Shown: piece after piece, positions 1 to 8,684 of the stretch
Layout of the letters: the number at the start of each line of letters is the position of its first letter
Numbering within the stretch: position 1 is the first letter of the stretch
NCBI GenBank assembly: GCA_045540335.1
Contig: JAZQHC010000016.1
Span: forward strand, 1-64,000
From: RGIG7213 sp045540335
GTDB taxonomy: Bacteria > Bacillota > Clostridia > Oscillospirales > CAG-272
Reading direction: 5' to 3'
DNA: 64,000 nt
Position numbers and translations under genes: made by a program
The notes under the pieces: model-generated
The model's input: the letters and a program-made list of their open reading frames with translations, nothing else
Database searches by the model: none
Told to the model about the DNA's origin: nothing

Positions 1-1
1 T

Positions 2-676
2 TCCACGGGCTGGTACGGATATGATTACATAATCAACCGTTCGCAAAACGGCGGTAAAGCATCCGTTGAAAAATTTGCAACCACGGAAAAGAACGCTGAA
101 TGGAGTCTTTCCTCTGCAGGCGAAGCAGAATACACAGTTTCTGGCAAATACATCGTTATAAAGCTTCCCAAGAGTGTAGTAGCACTTGGCGAAACGTTTG
201 ATTTCAAATGGGCTGACAACTCTGTTGCAGACGGTAAAGAAATACTTCAATTTATCGACCTTGGCGATGCAGCGCCCAACGGCAGATTCAATTACAGATA
301 CACAACGACGGGTACTACCATTGCTGCACCCTCTTGCCTTACGGAAGATATGGTCGTTCTTAAAGCAAACTCCTACAACGCATACGCAGGCGGCAAGCAG
401 GTAATGCTTTGCGGCGATACGACGAAAGCGGTTGCACTTGGCGAAAAGGGCGTTGTATATCTGCCCAGAGTATTTGCAGAAGGCACGCTTGGCATCGCAG
501 CCGACGCGCTTACAGATGCAGGCAATCACTACGGCGTAACCTACGTTGCAGTAAACGACGCACTTTCTGCTATGGGTAAGGTAATAACCATTACAACTGA
601 AGGTCTTATAGTTATAGCAAATGCAGAAGTAACCGACACCGTTACGCTTGATACACTTTACAGGTCTTTAATGTAA
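2..676 (+). CDS. C-terminal part of a surface protein: CBM9/DOMON-like sugar-binding region plus stalk domain (partial)
   Basis: The reading frame is open from the first bases of the window, so the 5' part is missing. The visible 224 residues begin with WYGYDYIINR, a pattern seen in the beta-sandwich (CBM9/DOMON-like) C-terminal regions of large clostridial secreted carbohydrate-active proteins. Residues about 115-224 resemble a copper-amine-oxidase N-terminal-like stalk domain, with the repeat pattern GVVYLPRVFAEGTLG and GVTYVAVNDALSAMGK. Such stalk domains occur at the ends of secreted Firmicutes proteins. The catalytic or main domain, if there is one, lies outside the window, so no substrate can be assigned. 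The stop codon is two bases before the next gene, which suggests co-transcription. Confidence 0.6.
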   Translation, partial: STGWYGYDYIINRSQNGGKASVEKFATTEKNAEWSLSSAGEAEYTVSGKYIVIKLPKSVVALGETFDFKWADNSVADGKEILQFIDLGDAAPNGRFNYRYTTTGTTIAAPSCLTEDMVVLKANSYNAYAGGKQVMLCGDTTKAVALGEKGVVYLPRVFAEGTLGIAADALTDAGNHYGVTYVAVNDALSAMGKVITITTEGLIVIANAEVTDTVTLDTLYRSLM

Positions 677-678
677 TC

Positions 679-1668
679 ATGAAATATATAGACATGCATT
701 GCGACACCGTTGCCGAGCTTTATTACAAAAAGGCAGCGGGAAAGCCATACTCACTTTATGAAAACGATCTTCACATAGATATTCAAAAGCTGCAAAAGGG
801 AAATTGCCTTATACAGAATTTCGCCGCCTTCATAGATCTTAAAAAAGGCGCGAAGCCGTTTGAATATATAAACGCGTTGATAGATCTTTTCCACGAGCAA
901 ATGCAAGAACACAAAGCATATATCGCACCCGTTTACACGTTTGCGGATATCGAAAAAAATGAAAAAGCAGGGTTGGTATCAGCCCTGCTTACCATTGAGG
1001 AAGGCGAAGCGTGCGAGGGCAAAATAGAAAACCTTTCACACTTTTACAACCGCGGTGTACGCATGATGAATATGTGCTGGAATTACACCAATTCGCTTAC
1101 AACGCCAAACGGCATTGATATTGAAAAGGGCACAAACGTTCCCGAACAGGCAGTTGGGCTTACCCCGTTGGGGTTTGAATTTATTGCCGAGATGGAGCGT
1201 TTGGGTATAATCGTAGATACGGCGCACATTTCAGACAAAGGTCTTTATGATATTTTGGAATACTCAACCAAGCCCTTTGTAGATAGCCACACAAACGCAC
1301 GCGGTATTTTTCCCCATACAAGAAACGTTACCGACGATATGATGAAAAAAATGGGCGAAAAGGGCTGCGTTGCAGGGGTAAACTTCTGTTGCGAATTTAT
1401 GAAGCACTATACCTCTGAAGCGGATTACGGGGTAAGCTTCGAGCTTTCCGTAAAACACATCAAGCATCTTGCCAATGCAGGCGGAATAGAAAGCGTAGGC
1501 TTTGGTTCTGATTACGACGGAATTTCCAGCTTGAATCTTGAACCTGCAAACGCATCGTATATGCCGTTGTTCGTTGACGAGATGAAACGCCAAGGCTTTT
1601 CGGAAGACGATATAGAAAAAGTGTTCTACAAAAACGTTTTGCGAGTATATAAGGAAATATTAAAATAA
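679..1668 (+). CDS. Membrane dipeptidase family protein (peptidase M19)
   Basis: A 329-residue zinc-dependent dipeptidase of the renal-dipeptidase family, expected to cleave dipeptides (in some members L-D or D-Ala containing). The metal-binding pattern is complete: HCDT near residue 7, the acidic TIEEGE segment near 115, DTAHIS near 180, DSHTNARG near 200 and GSDYDG near 275. The family is usually 310-400 residues, so this copy is full length. No signal peptide is visible, so it is probably cytoplasmic. It starts two bases after the upstream stop with no clear separate Shine-Dalgarno, which suggests translational coupling. A hairpin follows the stop. Confidence 0.9.
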   Translation: MKYIDMHCDTVAELYYKKAAGKPYSLYENDLHIDIQKLQKGNCLIQNFAAFIDLKKGAKPFEYINALIDLFHEQMQEHKAYIAPVYTFADIEKNEKAGLVSALLTIEEGEACEGKIENLSHFYNRGVRMMNMCWNYTNSLTTPNGIDIEKGTNVPEQAVGLTPLGFEFIAEMERLGIIVDTAHISDKGLYDILEYSTKPFVDSHTNARGIFPHTRNVTDDMMKKMGEKGCVAGVNFCCEFMKHYTSEADYGVSFELSVKHIKHLANAGGIESVGFGSDYDGISSLNLEPANASYMPLFVDEMKRQGFSEDDIEKVFYKNVLRVYKEILK

Positions 1669-1674
1669 TAATAT

Positions 1675-1717
1675 ATACAAAAATACCGTTGGTTTATATA
1701 CCGACGGTATTTTGTAT
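1675..1717 (+). terminator. Hairpin terminator after the dipeptidase gene
   Basis: ATACAAAAATACCGT pairs with ACGGTATTTTGTAT (one bulged A) around a 14-base loop. The U-rich part lies in the 3' arm. It separates the dipeptidase gene from the thiamine riboswitch. Confidence 0.6.
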
Positions 1718-1799
1718 AAAAAGCAACTATTCTTAAATGTTTACAAATTTACGTTGTTTTTTGCAAAGCACAGATGTACAATATTGTTACAATTAAACA

Positions 1800-1892
1800 G
1801 AAGGGGAGCTTGATGCGAAAGCAAACAGGCTGAGAGGAAGGTATAGCCTTCGACCCGTTAACCTGATTTGGATAATGCCAACGTAGGGATGC
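1800..1892 (+). promoter_or_regulatory. TPP riboswitch (THI box)
   Basis: The conserved THI-box blocks occur in order: GGGGAGC, then GCTGAGAG, then ACCCGTTAACCTGAT, then GGATAATGCCAACGTAGGGA. These form the pyrimidine and pyrophosphate sensor helices of the thiamine pyrophosphate aptamer. It lies upstream of thiS and is followed by an intrinsic terminator, so TPP binding should stop transcription of the thi operon. Confidence 0.96.
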
Positions 1893-1927
1893 CTGATATA
1901 AGGATATTAGGGATAACGAAGTACATT

Positions 1928-1964
1928 AAGGAAGTTACCAAATCGGCAGCTTCCTTTTTTGTTG
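1928..1964 (+). terminator. Riboswitch expression-platform terminator
   Basis: AAGGAAG (1928-1934) pairs with CTTCCTT (1950-1956), followed by a T run. Its position between the THI box and the thiS ribosome-binding site fits attenuation by the riboswitch. Confidence 0.8.
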
Positions 1965-1981
1965 TTTTCGGAGGTGTTTTT

Positions 1982-2176
1982 ATGGTAAAGATCAACGGCG
2001 AAGAACTTAACATTGCAGGAAAGACAGTAGCGGAATACCTTGCAACTACAAATTATGATCCAAAACGGATCGCAATAGAGCGCAACGGGGATATTGTCCC
2101 AAAAGCGCAATATGACAAAACCGTATTGCAGGACGGCGACAGCGTAGAGGTCGTCAGCTTTGTGGGAGGTGGTTGA
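1982..2176 (+). CDS. thiS: Sulfur carrier protein ThiS
   Basis: A 64-residue beta-grasp sulfur carrier that ends in the required Gly-Gly (VVSFVGGG). The C-terminal glycine is adenylated by ThiF and then thiocarboxylated to donate sulfur for thiazole formation by ThiG. The ATG was chosen because GGAGG sits just upstream, and it gives the normal family length; an upstream in-frame extension would run through the riboswitch. The end overlaps thiF, so the two are translationally coupled. Confidence 0.95.
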   Translation: MVKINGEELNIAGKTVAEYLATTNYDPKRIAIERNGDIVPKAQYDKTVLQDGDSVEVVSFVGGG

Positions 2177-2813
2177 TCTGATTCTGACAAAAGAAGAATG
2201 GAACAAAGCATTATCAGAGCGACACGGTGAAGATGTGCAAAAGAAATTCTCGTCAGCAACGGTTGCTATCTGCGGTCTTGGTGGTCTTGGCTCAAATATT
2301 GCTGTTTCTCTTGCCCGTGCCGGTATTGGAAAACTGATCCTAATTGACTTTGACCGTGTGGATATCACCAATCTACACCGACAGCAGTATAAAGTGAATC
2401 AGATCGGTATGAACAAGACCGATGCGCTTTCAGAGAACCTCAAAGAAATTGCACCGTATATTGACCTTGAAATTCACACCGCACAAGTTACGGAAAAAAC
2501 CGCTTCCCATCTGCTGCAAGGTGCCGACATCATCTGCGAAGCCTTTGATAACGCCGAAGCTAAAGCAATGCTGACAAATCTTGTGCTTGAAACAATGCAT
2601 GATAAATACCTTGTTGCGGCATCGGGAATGGCGGGATTTGGCAGTGCTAATACTATTCAAACCCGCAGAGTAACAAAGAGATTCTACCTTTGCGGCGATG
2701 GGGCAAGTGATGTGCAAACAGAAGGAAGCCTTGTTGCCTCCCGTGTTATGCTCTGCGCCGCGCATCAGGCGCATACAGTCCTGCGTATTTTAGCAGGCGA
2801 ATTTGAAACTTAA
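2160..2813 (+). CDS. thiF: ThiS adenylyltransferase ThiF
   Basis: A UBA/ThiF/MoeB-type enzyme that adenylates the ThiS C-terminus. The nucleotide-binding glycine motif is CGLGGLGS (about residues 38-45), followed by the DFDRVDITNLHRQQ block and the conserved aspartate in EAFDNAE. The protein is about 217 residues and lacks the C-terminal CxxC zinc pairs of longer ThiF/MoeB proteins, matching the short clostridial ThiF type. The start is unclear: TTG 2160, GTG 2169 and CTG 2178 are in frame. The only good Shine-Dalgarno (GGGAGG, 2164-2169) would best serve 2178 or 2184. It overlaps the 3' end of thiS. Confidence 0.92.
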   Translation: MWEVVDLILTKEEWNKALSERHGEDVQKKFSSATVAICGLGGLGSNIAVSLARAGIGKLILIDFDRVDITNLHRQQYKVNQIGMNKTDALSENLKEIAPYIDLEIHTAQVTEKTASHLLQGADIICEAFDNAEAKAMLTNLVLETMHDKYLVAASGMAGFGSANTIQTRRVTKRFYLCGDGASDVQTEGSLVASRVMLCAAHQAHTVLRILAGEFET

Positions 2814-2831
2814 TGAAAGAAGGATATAAAA

Positions 2832-3602
2832 ATGAACAACGATAAACTGATTATTGGCGGACACGAATTTAACTCCCGTTTTATTCTCGGCTCCGGTAAG
2901 TACTCTATGAAGTTGATTGAAGCCGCCGTAAAGGATGCAGGGGCAGAGATCATCACCCTTGCGGTTCGCCGTGCAAACACCAAGGAGCAGGAAAGCATTC
3001 TCGATTACATTCCGGAAGGCGTCACCTTGCTTCCCAACCCCAGCGGCGCAAGAAATGCAGAGGAGGCGGTTCGTATTGCTCGCCTTGCCCGTGAGCTTGG
3101 CTGTGGCAATTTCGTAAAAATTGAAATTATGCGTGACTCCAAGTATCTGCTTCCTGACAATCAGGAAACCATTAAGACGACAGAGATCCTTGCCAAAGAA
3201 GGCTTTGTAGTTATGCCGTATATGTACCCCGATTTGAATGTTGCAAGAGATCTTGTAAACGCAGGTGCAGCTTCCGTTATGCCTTTGGCTTCTCCTATCG
3301 GTTCTAACAAAGGTCTTGCCACAAAAGAATTCATTCAGATTTTGATTGATGAGATCGACCTGCCTATCATTGTAGATGCCGGTATCGGCAGACCTTCCCA
3401 GGCTTGTGAAGCAATGGAAATGGGTGCCGCCGCTATTATGGCGAATACCGCACTTGCCACCGCAGGAGATCTGAGGATGATGGCTTCTGCTTTCAAAAAT
3501 GCCATTGAAGCAGGCCGTAAGGCATACCTTTCCGGTCTTGGCAGAGTGCTGACACGCGGCGCTTCCGCTTCCGATCCGCTGACAGGCTTCCTCAGAGATT
3601 AA
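2832..3602 (+). CDS. thiG: Thiazole synthase ThiG
   Basis: A 256-residue TIM-barrel enzyme that condenses 1-deoxy-D-xylulose 5-phosphate, dehydroglycine and ThiS thiocarboxylate into the thiazole phosphate. Visible family blocks are FILGSGKY at the N-terminus, FVKIEI carrying the likely Schiff-base lysine, the phosphate-binding VDAGIGRPSQA, and MANTALATAGD. Full length. AAGGA lies upstream of the ATG. Partner of ThiH, two genes up from thiE. Confidence 0.96.
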   Translation: MNNDKLIIGGHEFNSRFILGSGKYSMKLIEAAVKDAGAEIITLAVRRANTKEQESILDYIPEGVTLLPNPSGARNAEEAVRIARLARELGCGNFVKIEIMRDSKYLLPDNQETIKTTEILAKEGFVVMPYMYPDLNVARDLVNAGAASVMPLASPIGSNKGLATKEFIQILIDEIDLPIIVDAGIGRPSQACEAMEMGAAAIMANTALATAGDLRMMASAFKNAIEAGRKAYLSGLGRVLTRGASASDPLTGFLRD

Positions 3603-3612
3603 GGTGAAAACT

Positions 3613-4866
3613 ATGGAAAATCAATTTTTTGTAGATTCGGAGTATTTGTCGTCGGAAGCACTTGCAAAAAAACATCGCCTTGAAACAGATCCATCCTCCA
3701 GAAAGAACCATATGGAATATCTGCCGGGGATGGAAGTGATCGAATCGGATGTGTGCGCAAATGTGATGGCACAGATGAAATCCTACGACTATTCAAAATA
3801 CACCGTTGCTGATGTGAAAGCTGCTTTGGAGCACGACTCCTGCTCGATTGAGGATTTTAAGGCACTTCTGTCGCCTGCGGCAGAGCCGTTTCTTGAGCAG
3901 ATGGCGCAGAAAGCACGACTTGAAACAAGCAAGCACTTTGGCAACACTGTATATCTGTTCACTCCTCTTTACATAGCTAATTACTGCGAAAACTACTGTG
4001 TTTACTGCGGCTTTAACTGCTATAACCACATTAAGCGTATGAAGCTTAGCATGGAACAGATTGAAAAAGAGATGAAGGTCATTGCCGATAGCGGCATGGA
4101 AGAAATTTTGATCCTTACCGGTGAAAGCAGAGGACAGAGCAACGTGGAATACATCGGTGAAGCCTGCAAGCTGGCAAGAAAATACTTCCGTATGGTCGGG
4201 CTTGAAATCTATCCAGTTAATACCGATGAATACCAATATCTTCACGAATGCGGTGCGGACTATGTAACGGTATTCCAAGAGACCTACGACACCGATAAAT
4301 ACGAACAGCTTCACTTGCTCGGTCACAAGCGTGTATGGCCGTACCGCTTTGACGCGCAAGAACGCGCCCTTCAAGGCGGCATGCGCGGTGTTGCGTTTTC
4401 TGCATTGTTGGGGCTTTCCGACTTCAGAAAAGATGCCCTTGCAAGTGCATTACACGTATATTATTTACAAAGGAAATATCCACACGCTGAAATGTCGCTC
4501 TCTTGCCCAAGACTCAGACCCATTATCAATAACGACAAGATCAATCCTTTGGACGTTCACGAAAAGCAGCTTTGCCAGGTGCTTTGTGCTTACCGTATTT
4601 TCTTGCCTTTTGTTGGCATTACGGTATCTTCACGTGAGAGTGCCGAGTTTAGAAACGGTATTGTGAAAATTGCGGCAACCAAGGTTTCCGCAGGTGTTTC
4701 CACCGGCATTGGAGATCACGAAAGCAAATACACAGGCAAAGAAACGGATGATGTTCAGGGCGACGAGCAGTTTGAAATAGACGATAACCGCAGTCTTGAT
4801 AAAATGTATAAGGATATTGCAAAGGAAGGCTTACAGCCGGTTCTCAACGATTATCTATATGTGTGA
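3613..4866 (+). CDS. thiH: 2-iminoacetate synthase ThiH (radical SAM)
   Basis: A radical S-adenosylmethionine enzyme that cleaves tyrosine to dehydroglycine for ThiG; this is the anaerobic alternative to ThiO. The 4Fe-4S motif CENYCVYC (CxxxCxxC) is near residue 125. About 417 residues, as expected. The ATG at 3613 is preferred over the GTG at 3604 because AAGGTG is spaced correctly for it. Using ThiH rather than an oxygen-dependent glycine oxidase fits an anaerobe. Confidence 0.95.
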   Translation: MENQFFVDSEYLSSEALAKKHRLETDPSSRKNHMEYLPGMEVIESDVCANVMAQMKSYDYSKYTVADVKAALEHDSCSIEDFKALLSPAAEPFLEQMAQKARLETSKHFGNTVYLFTPLYIANYCENYCVYCGFNCYNHIKRMKLSMEQIEKEMKVIADSGMEEILILTGESRGQSNVEYIGEACKLARKYFRMVGLEIYPVNTDEYQYLHECGADYVTVFQETYDTDKYEQLHLLGHKRVWPYRFDAQERALQGGMRGVAFSALLGLSDFRKDALASALHVYYLQRKYPHAEMSLSCPRLRPIINNDKINPLDVHEKQLCQVLCAYRIFLPFVGITVSSRESAEFRNGIVKIAATKVSAGVSTGIGDHESKYTGKETDDVQGDEQFEIDDNRSLDKMYKDIAKEGLQPVLNDYLYV

Positions 4867-4876
4867 GGGAAAGAGA

Positions 4877-5512
4877 ATGAAAAAGTTTGATCCAAGTTTA
4901 TATTTTATAACCGACAGTACAAACTACACCGAGGAAGAATTTCTCTGTCGTGTTGAACAGGCGCTCAAAGGCGGTGCAACCCTTCTTCAACTTCGTGAGA
5001 AGAACAAGAGCACCAGAGAGTATATCCGGCTTGCCGAGAATATACACTCTATCGCAAAGCGTTATAACGTTCCACTTATCATTGACGACCGTGTAGATGT
5101 TGCTCTTGCTATTGATGCGGAAGGCGTTCACGTGGGGGCAGAGGATATGCCCGTTGCAACCGCAAGAAAACTGCTGGGTGATGACAAGATCGTAGGCGCA
5201 ACGGCAAAGACAGTTTCTTTTGCAAAGGAAGCCTGCGAACAAGGCGCTGATTATCTTGGCGTAGGCGCAATTTATCCTACCACGACCAAAGTAAAGACCG
5301 TTTTGACATCTACCGATACACTTCGTGATATATGTAATGCCGTACCAATTCCTGTAAACGCCATCGGAGGTCTTAATAAAAATAATATTGACATTCTTGC
5401 AGGCATACCCATTGCCGGCATTTGTGTGGTATCTGCCATTATGAAAGCGGATGACCCAAAGACGGCATCAGAGGAATTGAAGGCAAAAGCGCAGGAGCTG
5501 GGCTTATGCTGA
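4877..5512 (+). CDS. thiE: Thiamine-phosphate synthase ThiE
   Basis: A 211-residue TIM-barrel enzyme joining HMP-pyrophosphate and thiazole phosphate to give thiamine monophosphate. Motifs: LREKN for pyrophosphate binding, IDDRVDVAL, GVHVGAEDMP and GVGAIYPTTTK. The ATG follows GAGGGAAAG; an upstream extension would overlap thiH. Its 3' end overlaps the next gene (TTATGCTGA). Confidence 0.95.
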   Translation: MKKFDPSLYFITDSTNYTEEEFLCRVEQALKGGATLLQLREKNKSTREYIRLAENIHSIAKRYNVPLIIDDRVDVALAIDAEGVHVGAEDMPVATARKLLGDDKIVGATAKTVSFAKEACEQGADYLGVGAIYPTTTKVKTVLTSTDTLRDICNAVPIPVNAIGGLNKNNIDILAGIPIAGICVVSAIMKADDPKTASEELKAKAQELGLC

Positions 5513-6165
5513 AAGGTGCAATTTTCGATTTTGACGGAACACTTTTCGACTCTATGTTCATTTGGAATACCGCAGGCGAAGTGTATCTACGGTCTATCGG
5601 TGCAGAACCAAGGGAAGATCTGCAAAAGGTGTTGAAGCCGATGAGCCTTCTGCAATCTGCAGCCTATATCCGTAAAAAATATGCAATTTCGTTAACGGTT
5701 GAAAAAATTATGGAAGGTATTAATCGCACCGTAGAGGACTTTTATTTTCACACAATACAGCCCAAGGAGGGTGTGATAGAATTTCTTGAACAAATGAAAA
5801 AGCAAAACGTAAAAATGTGTATTGCCACCGCCACAGACCGCTATCAAGTACAAGCGGCATTGAAGCGCTGCGGTATGGAGTATTTCTTTTCCGAAATCTT
5901 TACCTGTACCGACGTGGGACACGGCAAGGACGAGCCTGTTATTTTTCAAAAGGCTATAAAGCATCTTGGAACAACAAAATCTAATTCGGTTGTTTTCGAA
6001 GATGCTTATCACGCGGCAAAAACGGCAAAATCTGATGGATTTATAACCGTTGCCGTATATGATCATTACGAAACTAATCAAGAGGAATTACGCTTTGTTT
6101 CGGATTGCTTTATTAAAAATTTCACACAAGCAGAACACTTTTGGAGGTTTGCTTACGGTTTATAA
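5506..6165 (+). CDS. HAD-superfamily phosphatase in the thiamine operon
   Basis: A 219-residue haloacid-dehalogenase-type hydrolase of the phosphoglycolate-phosphatase/beta-phosphoglucomutase subgroup. The nucleophile motif DFDGTLFDS lies at residues 8-16, motif II is in CIATATD, and the acidic motif IV is VVFEDAYHA. An alpha-helical cap lies between. It overlaps thiE by seven bases, so the two are co-translated. The pathway position suggests dephosphorylation of a thiamine intermediate such as thiamine monophosphate, but the sequence alone does not prove a substrate. Generic phosphosugar clean-up is the alternative. Confidence 0.85.
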   Translation: MLKGAIFDFDGTLFDSMFIWNTAGEVYLRSIGAEPREDLQKVLKPMSLLQSAAYIRKKYAISLTVEKIMEGINRTVEDFYFHTIQPKEGVIEFLEQMKKQNVKMCIATATDRYQVQAALKRCGMEYFFSEIFTCTDVGHGKDEPVIFQKAIKHLGTTKSNSVVFEDAYHAAKTAKSDGFITVAVYDHYETNQEELRFVSDCFIKNFTQAEHFWRFAYGL

Positions 6166-6246
6166 CCGCAAGCTTCAAGCGGCAGATCGGGGGCACCACC
6201 TTATGCCGCTATATAAAACGATGCTGAAAAACGAAAGGAGTATTTT

Positions 6247-7065
6247 ATGAAAATGAAAACAGCATTGACCATTGCAGGAAGCGACTGCAGTGGAGGCGCC
6301 GGTATTCAAGCAGATTTGAAAACAATGACGATGAACGGTGTTTATGCTATGAGTGCGATCACAGCACTGACGGCACAGAACACGACCGGCGTAACAGCGA
6401 TTCAGGAATCAACGCCTGAATTTTTAAAACAACAATTAGATGCGGTATTTGAGGATATTTATCCCGATGCCGTAAAAATCGGTATGGTATCTTCTTCAGA
6501 CCTGATTTGCGTGATTGCAGACAGGCTTAAATGCCATAAGGCTAAAAATGTGGTAGTAGATCCCGTTATGGTGGCAACAAGCGGTTGTTCGTTGATGAAG
6601 ACCGATGCAGTGCAGACATTGACAGAGAAACTTCTGCCCATTGCAACCCTCGTTACGCCGAATATCCCTGAAGCACAGGTACTTTCGGGAAAAACCATCG
6701 AAAGCAAAGAAGATATGCTTTCTGCGGCAAAATTCATCGGTGATACATACGGATGCTCAGTTCTGCTCAAAGGAGGCCACAGCATAAACGATGCAAATGA
6801 CCTTTTGTATGCAAACGGTGAAACGGTATGGTTTGAAGGCAAGCGAATTAACAACCCCAACACCCATGGCACGGGATGTACGCTGTCAAGTGCTATTGCA
6901 TCCAATCTTGCGAAGGGCTTCACCCTTGCCGAGTCTGTGCAAAGGGCAAAGGATTATATATCCGAGGCATTGTCGGCACAACTTGATTTGGGACGGGGAT
7001 CAGGACCCATGATGCACAATTTTGCCTTAACTTCATCGTTTGCCAAACAAAAAGAATCTGTTTGA
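6247..7065 (+). CDS. thiD: Hydroxymethylpyrimidine/phosphomethylpyrimidine kinase ThiD
   Basis: A ribokinase-fold kinase of 272 residues that phosphorylates HMP and HMP-phosphate to the pyrophosphate used by ThiE. Motifs: TIAGSDCSGGAGIQADLK at the N-terminus and the anion-hole/catalytic GTGCTLSSAIASNLAKG near residue 205. A GGAG motif precedes the ATG. Full length, between the HAD gene and thiC. Confidence 0.96.
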   Translation: MKMKTALTIAGSDCSGGAGIQADLKTMTMNGVYAMSAITALTAQNTTGVTAIQESTPEFLKQQLDAVFEDIYPDAVKIGMVSSSDLICVIADRLKCHKAKNVVVDPVMVATSGCSLMKTDAVQTLTEKLLPIATLVTPNIPEAQVLSGKTIESKEDMLSAAKFIGDTYGCSVLLKGGHSINDANDLLYANGETVWFEGKRINNPNTHGTGCTLSSAIASNLAKGFTLAESVQRAKDYISEALSAQLDLGRGSGPMMHNFALTSSFAKQKESV

Positions 7066-7080
7066 AAGGAATTTAAAGCA

Positions 7081-8385
7081 ATGAGAAATTACACAACGCA
7101 AATGAATGCCGCAAAACAAGGCATAATCACCCCCGAAATGAAGGCGGTAGCCGCCAAAGAGTACAGAAGCGAAGAAGAGATACGCAAGCTTGTTGCCAAA
7201 GGTCAGGTCGCTATTTGCGCAAACAAATTACATACCTGTATTGACCCCAACGGTGTCGGTTCTATGCTTCGCACTAAGATAAACGTCAACCTTGGTGTAT
7301 CCCGCGACTGCAAGGATTACGATATTGAGATGCAAAAGGTAATGGCGGCAGTCAATATGGGCGCCGAGGCAATTATGGATCTTTCATCACACGGCAATAC
7401 ACAGCCCTTCCGCAGAAAGCTTACAAGCGAGTGTCCTGCAATGATCGGCACCGTTCCCGTATATGACAGCGTTATTCATTATCAAAGAGATCTTGCCACC
7501 CTTACCGCAAAGGACTTTATTGACGTGGTTCGACTGCACGCAGAGGACGGCGTTGATTTTATAACCCTTCATTGCGGCATTACCCGCAAGACTATTGAAC
7601 AGATCCGCAAGCACAAAAGAAAAATGAATATCGTTTCCCGCGGCGGTTCGCTTGTGTTTGCCTGGATGTATATGACAGGTGAGGAGAATCCTTTTTACGA
7701 GTATTACGACGAGATACTTGACATTTGCCGCGAATACGATGTAACGATTTCTCTCGGTGATGCTTGCCGCCCCGGCTGTCTTGCTGACGGAAGCGATGTA
7801 TGTCAGATAGAAGAGCTTGTTCGCATTGGCGAGCTTACCAAGCGCGCTTGGGAAAAGGATGTGCAGGTTATTGTGGAAGGTCCCGGTCATATGCCGATGG
7901 ACCAAATCGAAGCAAATGTAAAAATTCAACAAACCGTTTGTATGGGTGCGCCTTTCTATGTACTTGGTCCTATCGTTACCGATATTGCCCCTGGGTACGA
8001 CCATATAACCTCGGCTATCGGCGGTGCTATTGCCGCAGCAAGCGGGGCCGCTTTTCTTTGTTACGTAACCCCTGCAGAGCATTTGGCGCTTCCCAATGTA
8101 GAAGATGTAAAGCAAGGTATTATTGCATCCAAGATCGCAGCTCACGCCGCAGATATTGCAAAGAAGATTCCGCATGCGAGGGATATCGACGATCGCATGG
8201 GCGATGCCCGCCGTAAGCTTGATTGGGAAGAACAATGGGCGTGCGCTATTGATTCCGAAACGGCCAAGCGCATCCGCAACGATCGTAAACCCGAGCACGA
8301 CGATACCTGCTCTATGTGCGGTAAGTTCTGCGCTGTCAGAAGCATGAACAAGGCCCTGAACGGAGAATATATTGATATTCTGTAA
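7081..8385 (+). CDS. thiC: Phosphomethylpyrimidine synthase ThiC
   Basis: A non-canonical radical SAM enzyme converting aminoimidazole ribotide to HMP phosphate. 434 residues, the short form without the N-terminal extension of the enterobacterial enzyme. The C-terminal cluster motif is CSMCGKFC, one residue tighter between the second and third cysteine than the CxxCxxxxC of the E. coli type; I recall this spacing from short ThiC proteins. Other signatures are EGPGHMPMDQIE and GPIVTDIAPGYDHITSAIG. Last gene of the riboswitch operon. Confidence 0.96.
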   Translation: MRNYTTQMNAAKQGIITPEMKAVAAKEYRSEEEIRKLVAKGQVAICANKLHTCIDPNGVGSMLRTKINVNLGVSRDCKDYDIEMQKVMAAVNMGAEAIMDLSSHGNTQPFRRKLTSECPAMIGTVPVYDSVIHYQRDLATLTAKDFIDVVRLHAEDGVDFITLHCGITRKTIEQIRKHKRKMNIVSRGGSLVFAWMYMTGEENPFYEYYDEILDICREYDVTISLGDACRPGCLADGSDVCQIEELVRIGELTKRAWEKDVQVIVEGPGHMPMDQIEANVKIQQTVCMGAPFYVLGPIVTDIAPGYDHITSAIGGAIAAASGAAFLCYVTPAEHLALPNVEDVKQGIIASKIAAHAADIAKKIPHARDIDDRMGDARRKLDWEEQWACAIDSETAKRIRNDRKPEHDDTCSMCGKFCAVRSMNKALNGEYIDIL

Positions 8386-8624
8386 ATCAAGATTAAAAAG
8401 TAGTATATTATTATTGCAAATGCAACACCGCATCAAAAAATCGAAATATATTGTTTTTTGCATATATGCCTTTCAAAACGATAAGATGATTTACGATGAT
8501 GCCGCAAAACACCTTATCGATAACACAGAGATGACCTACGCATATCAAGCAATGAAGTTTCCGTAGAAAAGAATAGCCAAATTATATGTGAAATATAGAT
8601 GTCATTCTAAAAATCAAATAATAA
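8386..8624. other. Intergenic stretch after thiC, no supported gene
   Basis: About 240 bases of AT-rich sequence. A 48-codon frame (8420-8566, plus) ends in a segment that looks mildly coding (YDDAAKHLIDNTEMTYAYQ) but has no good Shine-Dalgarno and no family I recognise. It may be a gene remnant. Confidence 0.3.
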
Positions 8625-8681
8625 AAAGCAACCGCCCAATCGTTAGATTTTTAATCTAACTTTTTGGGGGTTGCTTTATTT
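8625..8681. terminator. Bidirectional terminator between thiC and the beta-helix lipoprotein gene
   Basis: Outer stem AAAGCAACC / GGTTGCTTT, with a nested GTTAGATT / AATCTAAC hairpin. T- and A-rich flanks on both sides allow it to end transcripts arriving from either strand. Confidence 0.85.
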
Positions 8682-8684
8682 TAT

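Noticed and set aside
1868..1981. Longer ThiS starting inside the riboswitch
   Set aside because: The frame would pass through the aptamer and terminator, while a GGAGG and an ATG give the exact family length.
7387..8463. A 358-codon open frame on the minus strand opposite thiC
   Set aside because: Translation has no recognisable domain, is rich in Cys/Ile/Asn, and lies wholly under the clearly coding thiC. It is a shadow of codon bias.
8420..8566. 48-codon frame after thiC
   Set aside because: No start signal and no recognised family; noted only as a possible remnant.
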